Of a stretch of DNA of 64,000 bases, positions 56,947-64,000 are shown piece by piece (the first letter of the stretch is position 1; each line of letters begins with the position of its first letter). The notes beneath the pieces were generated by a model, which had not been told where the DNA came from, did not search any database, and saw only the letters and a list, made by a program, of their open reading frames with translations. The stretch is from Leptura quadrifasciata (taxonomy: Eukaryota; Arthropoda; Insecta; Coleoptera; Cerambycidae). The translations under genes were made by a program, and so were the position numbers. The stretch is taken from the NCBI GenBank assembly GCA_963675555.1, contig OY776675.1, positions 10,254,615 through 10,318,614 of the forward strand, written 5' to 3'.

Positions 56947-57989
56947 ATGGAAAAAGGAAGATCCTCTTTAATGGGTGAAAAGACTGTTTATACAAATCAT
57001 GGCGTTTGCTACAAGTTTTCTGTTGTTGCGGGCAAAATCGTGAGAACAATTGAAGATAACTTGGATCGCATAGATCACGAAGTGGAAGATACCAAAACGA
57101 TTTATCATGCTAGTCAAATCGAAAGAAAATCCAGCATTTCCGTCAGATGCAGTAAGGATAGAAATTACAATATTTGGCTAGATATTGGTGTTGGAAATTT
57201 CAGAAGATGGATAGATGTAACTGCTTTGTATAAGACAATGACCCTTCTCTTAACTCACTCCCCAGGAACTTTTCATGTATTATAGGCTGCGATCAGAATC
57301 CCGGTTTCTATCGCAAAGGCAAGCTTCGACCATTCAAAATCTTGGACAGATCAGAAAAATATCAGGAAGCTTTTCTATACTTGGAGCAAGCTTAAGCGAA
57401 GAAGTTTTCCAAGTCTTGTATGTGATTTATATAACGCGAAAAAAATCAGTAATGTCAATGAAACAAGAATGATTATTTTCCAACGTACATACGATACGAC
57501 ATGAACGAACAGCTGCAAATAGATATTATGAGTTATGATGCCTGTTTATTGCCACCTTGCAAATCGGAGCTTCGACAACTTTTATTGCGAACCAGATATA
57601 TTGCTAAGATATGGGGCTCATTTGCGCCGATCGAGCAACCTATAACTGATGCCGAATGGATCAAGGAAAACGGGAATACGCATTGAAATGGTTTAAGGGT
57701 GACCAACTTCCTGTATGCGCTGATCTTATAATAGATAGTTCTACAACAGATCTGTCCACAGGTAAGTGTTACGAAAAAATATTTTCGATTTATTTACGCC
57801 TACTTATTAATCTGTTTTTCATCAATTTCAGACCTTGAAGAAGAAGAACGGGAAGAAGAAGAAGATGAAGCGAATTATGGAGACGAGATAGGTATTGAAG
57901 TCGATATTGAAGAAAATTCGTCAGAGGAGACGATTAAATTGAATTCGATTGTACCAATAAAATTGATAATTTTTATACTTTATACGTAA
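56947..57989 (+). pseudogene. Second PIN/XPG-like nuclease-family relic
   Basis: In changing frames: KTVYTNHGVCYKF, EVEDTKTIYHASQIERKSS, VGNFRRWIDVTAL (56947-57270), then GCDQNPGFYRKGKLRPFKIL (57285-57350), then LLPPCKSELRQLLLRTRYIA (about 57548) and KWFKGDQLPVCADLI (about 57690). A 70-bp GT-AG intron (57762-57831) leads to an acidic tail (EEEEREEEEDE) and a stop at 57987. The EADTK-like, GCD and LPP boxes match the order in the 20.1-23.5-kb relic but in a different subfamily, with an acidic instead of a Cys-rich end. The N-terminus is missing and frameshifts make it non-functional. Confidence 0.65.
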
Positions 57990-58384
57990 AAGCTTTCATT
58001 TATTCCTGATGTATACCCTCAACCTGTAATTTCTCATTGCAATTAAAGCAGGAATAGATACAAGCGGCCGTTTTTGCATATACAACCGACAATCGCAATC
58101 CAAGAGGTTCAATTATCCCATTTCTGACGGTGTTTTTCAGTTTTCCAACACTAGTAGAACCCCAAAAAGTTTCCCTCACCAACCTATGATACCCCTATTG
58201 GCAAAAAAGTCTCATAAATCGAGATTTTAAGAATATCAAAGCGCGAATCGGTTTCTTTTTAGTTGAAAAAATGATCCGCGTTCTATACTAACTTCGAATA
58301 ATCAGTTTGTACTTCGACATTAATGAAACTCTCGTTTCAGGGCTGCTTTTTTGCCCGTAGAGGTGCGTCCGTAGGGTGGGTGTT

Positions 58385-59180
58385 GTTTTTTCGTTTTTTT
58401 GTTTTTTCCTTGACGAGGAGGGGAAACTCTCATGGGCTCCCAACCCGAGCTGGGTCAGTATCAGACTCTTACTGACTAAAACCCCTCCTCACAGGGTCGT
58501 CTTAACACTCCGAGGGCACTGCAGCATCTTGGGTTTATTGTGTACTCCCTGTTCCGATTTACACTGCCCAGAGGCTAATGCCTTTAGTGCCGCCTGACTG
58601 TCAGATGCGATGCAGATCTGCTGGTTCACATATCGTCGTTTGACATTCTCACGTATACACTCAAGTATAGCCAGAATTTCAGTTTGAAACACAGTGGCGT
58701 GAAGTCCAAGAGAAAGGCTTAACTTGCCCTCGGTCTCACTCCATGTATATGCCTGCTCCAGCTCCTGATTCCATCCTGGACCCGTCAGTATATCAGGCCA
58801 GGCCTTTGCGTAATAACTCAGGAGCTCCTGTTGACCAATCCCCTCTCTCTCCAATAGAGATACTGAAGGGCTTGTTAAATGTGATTTTTGGGACCACGTA
58901 GTCTGACCTCATGCTCAATAGAGGATCTACTACAATGTTGATTATCATCATATGTCCTGATTCTCCTGTGTGGAGAGCGAAGTCACGTGAGTTTTGTACC
59001 CTGTATGCCCCCATTCTTGCCTCTCCCTGAATCACTACGGTGAGTGGGGGGAGGTCCAATAGGGTCGCCATGGCTGCTGTGGGGGTGCTTTTCATGGCAC
59101 CCGCGATTCCCAAGCAAGCCAGTCTCTGTACCCGGTTTAGCTTGTGGGTGGGTGTTACTGAGACTACTCCCATTTGAGTA
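58385..59180 (-). pseudogene. LINE C-terminal part with RNase H domain
   Basis: Minus strand: LNRVQRLACLGIAGAMKSTP and LLDLPPL (59173-58793), the usual segment behind RT in I/LOA/R1-group LINEs. Then an RNase H-like domain: LHATVFQTEILAILECI and the DSQAALKAL box (58770-58560). The 3' UTR has GACTAAAACCCCTCCT on the plus strand (58473-58488), as in the R1-like relic at 39.56 kb, and ends in an A-rich tail near 58.385 kb. It is 5'-truncated and frame-broken, and lies inside the SLC6 intron. Confidence 0.75.
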
Positions 59181-59703
59181 AGCGCCCCAAAAACATAGGG
59201 AGAGAAGTTCTTCTCAGCTGTATTGCCATATGAAATTTTGCACTCTTATTACTGAATTGGGACGGAAAATGATTTTTTTCAGCATATCAAGTTGAAGATT
59301 GTCCGTATATATTTTTCATACATGTTTTTTGATATAAAACATCATTTCCATTAGAGAATGGACATTAGGGAGTAATACAAGTAGCCTAAAAAAATACGCA
59401 CAATTGAAATGCAAGTACTTGGATATGCAACGATTAAAACGTCCGTTTTTTATCGTAGAAAAACTTTAGAAATAGACGAGAATTTTCGGAATAGACATTA
59501 GACGACGACAGTAATTTTCACCTGTTCTTAGTCTTCAGTAAATACACTTTGTTTCATTAAATTTGAATTTGTCTTTCAAAAAATTATTGAAATGTTTAAC
59601 GGCTCTTTCTTCAAAAACGGTTGGAGTTATCAAGTTCTACCAAGTGTACCTATTATACGTGGAAATGACGCCCTCATCAGATTTTCTGGTCAGAAATGTC
59701 ACA

Positions 59704-59958
59704 ACGTTTCGTCAAAAAAAAATATTTAAAAAATTTATCATCAGATACAGGTCCCGCTGCGCCCTCTTTGATCTAAAGTGGTGTAATACATAAATTATGG
59801 TTTCTTAGAATAAAAAAGTTCCTCTGGTAAATTTGGCGAAGATCGGTCAAGAGGCTGTTGAGTTATTACAAGAAAACGAAAATATGATTTGAACTTTGAC
59901 ACCCTGTATCTTTTTCTACAGCAACATTTTACTAAAGCCTATTTATTTTGGTTATATC
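59704..59958. repeat. Dispersed ~250-bp repeat, copy 2
   Basis: Collinear with 50614-50861. It lies in the SLC6 intron about 330 bp from the donor. Confidence 0.8.
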
Positions 59959-60366
59959 CTCAAATTTTGGCCCAAAGAACTATAGCCTATTATTAATGGT
60001 AAACCCTGTAGAATTCATTTTATAAAGTAGTTTACTGCAGGAATATATAGATTGTGTTACTGTTTTTACTAGTCAACTAAGCCTCAAATGGGCCCATCTT
60101 CAGCGATACAAGAACGGAAATAGCTACGTGTTAGACAAATATGAAAAGTGGTAAAGTGGTTTTGTTTCTTATTAATTGTAGAGTATCTACGCGAGTGAGG
60201 CATATGCACTTTCTGTACATATATTACACATTATTTTTGCTAAAATAGTTGAAAGAATCGTTTAAAAACATGTAAAAGCTTATCTTTAAATTTATTTACA
60301 ATATATCGCAAAAGAAATTGATAATTGTGTTCCGAAAATGACAAGATATAAGTTATTGATATTTAC

Positions 60367-61520
60367 CAATAATGCCACTGGTGCTATAATCACCCAGGAT
60401 GTCCACCAGTAATATCTAGAGAATTTTGAGAGATTCATTTCCATGTCGGCCATGTTATCCAAAAACGTGTTGCAACCATACACCCATGCAACGACAATTA
60501 CTTCAGAGAAACCAATCAACATAATCGCCCAAGATGCGGTATTCCATTCCATCAGAGTAAATATATAAATGCCACCATTAGCACACATAGGAAGTGCAAG
60601 TATAAAGCAAGTTGAACATATACCTAGAGTCACATAAACTTGATACTTCCTCACTTGGGGCCACTTATCCATTATTAGGCAACTTATCGCTTCAACTCCC
60701 GCAAATTGACATCCAAGACCAAGAATGAAAAGCATGAAGAAGAATAAAAGTGACCAAACAGTAGGCGCAGGAAGTCTTAGTATAGCTTCTGGATAGGCAA
60801 CAAAAGCCAAACCAGGACCATCTGCTGCTACCTCATCTACGGGTACACCCATTTGATTGGCCAAGAATCCCAGCATGCCAAAGATTGCAAAACCAGCATA
60901 GACAGATGTAAAAGCATTTGCCGCACTTACTATTAGCACATCCTTCACGCAATTGTTATTAAAATTATTATAAGATGCCAAAGTAATAAGCGAACCACAA
61001 CTAATCCCAAAAGAATAGAATGTTTGTGAAGCCGCTTGTGCCCAAACGTCCACAGTTAACAGCATGTCCCATTGTGGATAGATATACAAGCGAATCCCAT
61101 CAATTGCTCCTTCCAGTATGCATCCTTGTACGACCAAAGCAGTGAGGATAACGTAAGGGAAAAGAGCAGTGAAATAAACGGCTTTTCCAGAAGTTTTAAC
61201 TCCCTTAACTACACACAGATATCCTATAACCCATGAAAATAATAAGCAGCCCACCAGTTCCCAACGCATGCCTCCAAAGTTGTACCAATCAGCTTCGCCT
61301 ATGCCTAAGACGTAATCACGAAAATATTCGGCCGTCGCTAAGGTTCGATTTATTACGTGATTTATTGGGACTGCATTGCCATCTGTGTCGCTGCAATGTG
61401 TTCTGTTGAAGGCACTGGTATAATTAAATGATTGGCATATTTCACTAACCCGCGTACAAGTTTGTTGATAGTACGTTTCATCTTCCATGCACTTTCCTTC
61501 CTCCGTCGCACTGAAACAAC
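60367..61520 (-). CDS. SLC6-family Na+-coupled transporter, large 3' exon (EL2 to TM11)
   Basis: After acceptor CTAATTTCAG (phase 1) the exon runs about 384 codons to donor GTAAAT at 60366. It starts in extracellular loop 2 with clustered Cys and N-glycosylation sites (NYTS, NRTH, NRTL). It continues with TM4 (WELVGCLLFSWVIGYL), TM5, TM6 with the unwound substrate/ion segment (SFGISCGSLITLASYN), TM7 (SAANAFTSVYAGFAIFGMLG), TM8 (LGLGCQFAGVE), TM9, TM10 and most of TM11. The protein would sit in the plasma membrane and carry an amino acid or related solute with sodium. Similarity to insect orphan and glycine-type SLC6 members is my impression; substrate is not predictable. Exons for TM1-3 are not in 61.5-64 kb. 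Confidence 0.93.
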
Positions 61521-61679
61521 CTGAAATTAGAAGTATAGATTCATGAAATCAACGTAGTCATTATTGCAATAGAATAAATAAACATGTACATGTACAATTC
61601 AAACAAGATATTTTCGTCAGATTTCGCGGGAGAAGCTTTGAATGTCCGTTTTCAATATTAGTCCACTGAAGGAGTCGAC

Positions 61680-62610
61680 AAATTACCGAATGTTTACGAC
61701 TGGGACTCGAAGGTGCTGAATCGATTCCCGGAGTGAAACCAATTTTTCCACCTCGGGAACCCCCTCAAATTGGCCAAAACCACCCCCAAAGTCCCCTTTC
61801 CGTGAACCCGTTTATTTTCCCCAGTTTTTCGACTAATCCCTCAAGTATAATGGAAGGTCCCTCAAGGAATTTGACCTCAGCCACCCCTACCCCAGGCTTC
61901 CACCCCTGTAGGGGGTTGAAAATTAATATTTGTTTTTGTGAGAAAAAAAATTAAAACTTTGTAGGAGGCGGCATGTCTTTGAGGCAGGTGGTAGGTGACC
62001 AGGGTTGTGTAACCGGCCCCGGGAGTTGTTTTCACCCTTCAGAGGGGTCGAGAATCAATTTATAAAAACACTTTAATAAACATATTTTTTATGCTATTTT
62101 TCAATTATAGATGAAAAAATTTCCACCCCCTTGAAGGGTGAAAACAATCTCGGTCACCTACCACCTTCCTCAAAAAGCGCCTCCTACAAAATATTAAGTT
62201 TTGCCCCAGGAAAAAAATTCCACCACCTTAAAGGGTGAGAACAACCTCCGGGGGTGGTTTCACAACCCTGGTCACCTACGTTACTCAAAGAAACACCTCC
62301 TGTAAAATATCAATTTTTTTCTCACAAAAAAATATAAATTTTTCAACCCCGTACAGGGGTGAAAACCTGGGGTAGGGGTGGCTGAGGTCAAATCACTAGA
62401 GGGAACTTCCATTCTACTCGAGGGAACAACAATTAGTCGAAAAACGGGAAAACAAATGGGTTCATGGAAAAGAGAACTTTGGGGGTGGTTTTTGACCAAT
62501 TTGAGGGGTTACCGAGGTGGAAAAATTGGTTTGAACCCTGGAATCGATTCAGCACCCTCGAAAACAGGGGGGGACATTGTCTAGTCCCAGTCGCAAACAT
62601 TCGACAATTT
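61680..62610. mobile_element. 930-bp foldback element with long inverted arms
   Basis: The ends AAATT..CGAATGTTTNCGACTGGGACT are inverted copies. Similarity continues almost to the centre (CCTCAAATTGG, CCTGGGGTAGGGGTGGCTGA and GGTAGGTGACC occur on both arms in opposite orientation). Inner parts also hold tandem copies of a TCACCCTT/GGTAGGTGACC module. It is G+C-richer than its surroundings and has no coding potential. No exact target duplication was found. Confidence 0.85.
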
Positions 62611-62619
62611 CATCATAAA

Positions 62620-63300
62620 TTCCGAAGCATCTAGATTGCGTTAAATATTAAAATTCCTAAATGATTTAAAATTATGTGCCACTGTTTAGAGACAAAACGA
62701 TATTATGTAAACAAAAACACACTCCTTAAAATAGAAAGTATTATCAATTTCAAAAAAAAGAACTAAAATTAAAATATTCAAATATAAAAATTTTAATTAA
62801 ACGACCAAAAAGATCGTCTTCTTGATCGATGCAATATCACAGCTGTAGTGGAAGCCATTCCTGACCCTCGACAACATGTTAATTATATTTTGAAGAATGA
62901 ATGAATCTTTCAAAATTACAGGACATCGGTATCTCTCGACCGTTACTATCGAACGCAATCATAAAATTTTTGGACTTCCCAGAAAATTACGCAATTGACA
63001 GTTGTCAGCAGAGCAACAGTGCAGGATTTGATGACGTCTACCACTTTCGGAGGAAATCCATCCGAAACGAGAGGGTGTCAACATCTTCAAAGTTGGCATT
63101 ATCAGTTGATGATTTTTGTATTCGTCATTACGATCAACCGAAACAAAACAAATCGGGGAAATGAACAAATGAGAAAATGAAAAACCGAGAACGAACACAT
63201 GAAGAAATGGTGAATGCTTTCGTCTTACAATTTTCTCTTGATAAAGACTCTTCTGATCCAAGCATACGTGGAATATTTCTAAATATATAATTTGGAAACA
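62620..63300. other. Non-genic stretch
   Basis: The 87-codon plus frame (62901-63164) and its minus counterpart show no recognisable motif. Confidence 0.4.
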
Positions 63301-63309
63301 TCTAAAAGC

Positions 63310-64000
63310 AATGTTTCACAAGGAAATAACCACACATTACATGCAGAGTACACATGTATTTGTTGTGTCATGGCTGGATAAATCATTGATATAGTTTTAA
63401 AAAGAATTGGGCCCATAATTGTACCTTGTAGGACTGCAAATTCCATGGCCTGCAGTTTGCTTATTGATGTTTTAAAAGTTACACTTTTTGTAGTTTATTA
63501 TTTAGATAACTTCCATAAGCTTATACACAAAACCATCAAGACTCAATATTTCTCACATTTGCAGTAACGGATCGTGATGCACCGTATCAAATGCCTTGCG
63601 ATGATGAAGTAAAATACCAATGTAGGTAGAGAGATAAACAGTTTTTGTCAAAAATATCATAGCATTGTCTGTGCACCGTTTGTGTTGAGATCCCAGCTGA
63701 TGTAAATTAAAAATTTTGTTTTTATTCAGAAAATACATTACTTTATCCTTTATTATATTTTCTAAGACTGCTCGATAAAATGGATAATAGAAAGAGTAGT
63801 TTGTAGTTTCTTTATTGTTTTCCGCCTTATACAGTGGTTTAATATTTGCAATTTTAAGTTGCAATGGGCAAATATCTGTAGAGAAAATAGTATTTGTAAT
63901 ATAAATTGACGGCTATAGTATGAATTGGCATATCTATTTTAGTAGATCTGAAGCAAGCCCATATATTTCAGGAGCATCTCTATTTTTAAGATTTCTGATA
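63310..64000 (-). pseudogene. LINE RT relic, runs off the right edge
   Basis: Minus strand: APEIYGLASDLLK near 63970, LKIANIKPLYKAENNKET (63860s), LVENIIKDK-type block, HQLGSQHKRCTDNA, HHRKAFDTVHHDPLL (63570s), then LQGTIMGPILF near 63.42 kb. The order is that of a CR1/Jockey-group RT, with YADD and later parts missing. Several substitutions and stops. The 5' part lies beyond the window. Confidence 0.7.

Larger units (their letters stand above)
54849..60366 (-). other. 5.5-kb SLC6 intron filled with TE relics
   Basis: Donor GTAAAT at 60366 and acceptor TTTTAG at 54849. Besides the annotated relics (56.9-58.0, 58.4-59.2, 59.7-59.96 kb), the parts 54.85-56.8, 58.0-58.38 and 59.2-59.7 kb show nothing recognisable. 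The RNase H LINE tail has the gene's orientation; the nuclease relic is opposite. Confidence 0.8.

Noticed and set aside
61733..62499. Two opposed ~72-codon frames with similar proline-rich translations
   Set aside because: Their likeness comes from the arms of the foldback palindrome. There is no coding signal.
61540..64000. Upstream SLC6 exons (TM1-TM3)
   Set aside because: No GNWSNK, RFPYL or similar TM1 signature in any frame. They probably lie beyond the window.

Overview
The window is AT-rich eukaryotic DNA and looks like an insect (arthropod) genome. The grounds are the TE spectrum (Jockey-, R1- and CR1/L2-like LINEs, Penelope-like, Tc/mariner-like and hAT-like relics, TA-flanked MITEs), one SLC6 transporter gene with short GT-AG introns, and low gene density. 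I cannot name the order. There are no bacterial-style operons, rRNA genes, CRISPR arrays or convincing tRNA genes.

The only clear host gene is the 3' half of a sodium-coupled SLC6-family transporter on the minus strand (exons 61520-60367, 54848-54693 and 54636-54511). Its splice junctions keep the reading frame and it ends at a normal stop. The 5' exons (TM1-3) are not visible. Its 5.5-kb intron carries a decayed PIN/XPG-like nuclease relic, an RNase H-bearing LINE tail and a dispersed repeat.

The rest is mostly mobile DNA. From left to right: a perfect 43-bp inverted repeat and a palindrome, both with hammerhead-ribozyme-like cores (4.2-5.7 kb); a Penelope-like RT relic (7.5 kb); a nearly intact 5.35-kb Jockey-like LINE with a 12-bp target-site duplication (9.9-15.3 kb); a MITE; a possible solo LTR; two related structured elements (18.0 and 28.8 kb); a 3.4-kb transposon with ~830-bp inverted repeats around an intron-containing nuclease-like relic (20.1-23.5 kb); a Penelope/LINE composite between inverted repeats (26.2-27.8 kb); an 8-bp microsatellite next to a 3.75-kb LINE with a C-terminal C2H2 finger (32.3-36.5 kb); a mariner-like relic followed by two ~300-bp direct repeats, each with a hammerhead ribozyme motif (36.7-38.2 kb); R1, hAT and Jockey-type relics (39.5-44.1 kb); a CR1/L2-like LINE interrupted by a 5S-rRNA-derived SINE with a 12-13-bp duplication (51.1-53.6 kb); a foldback element (61.7-62.6 kb); and an RT fragment running off the right edge.

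The most interesting signals are the paired hammerhead motifs, whose stems, core and cleavage triplet can be read off directly; the two independent relics of a PIN-nuclease protein family; the 5S SINE with an internal empty-site control; and the LINE whose ORF2 conserved start lies directly behind the ORF1 stop with no ATG. All assignments are by eye from translated motifs. Clade names for decayed copies are tentative.
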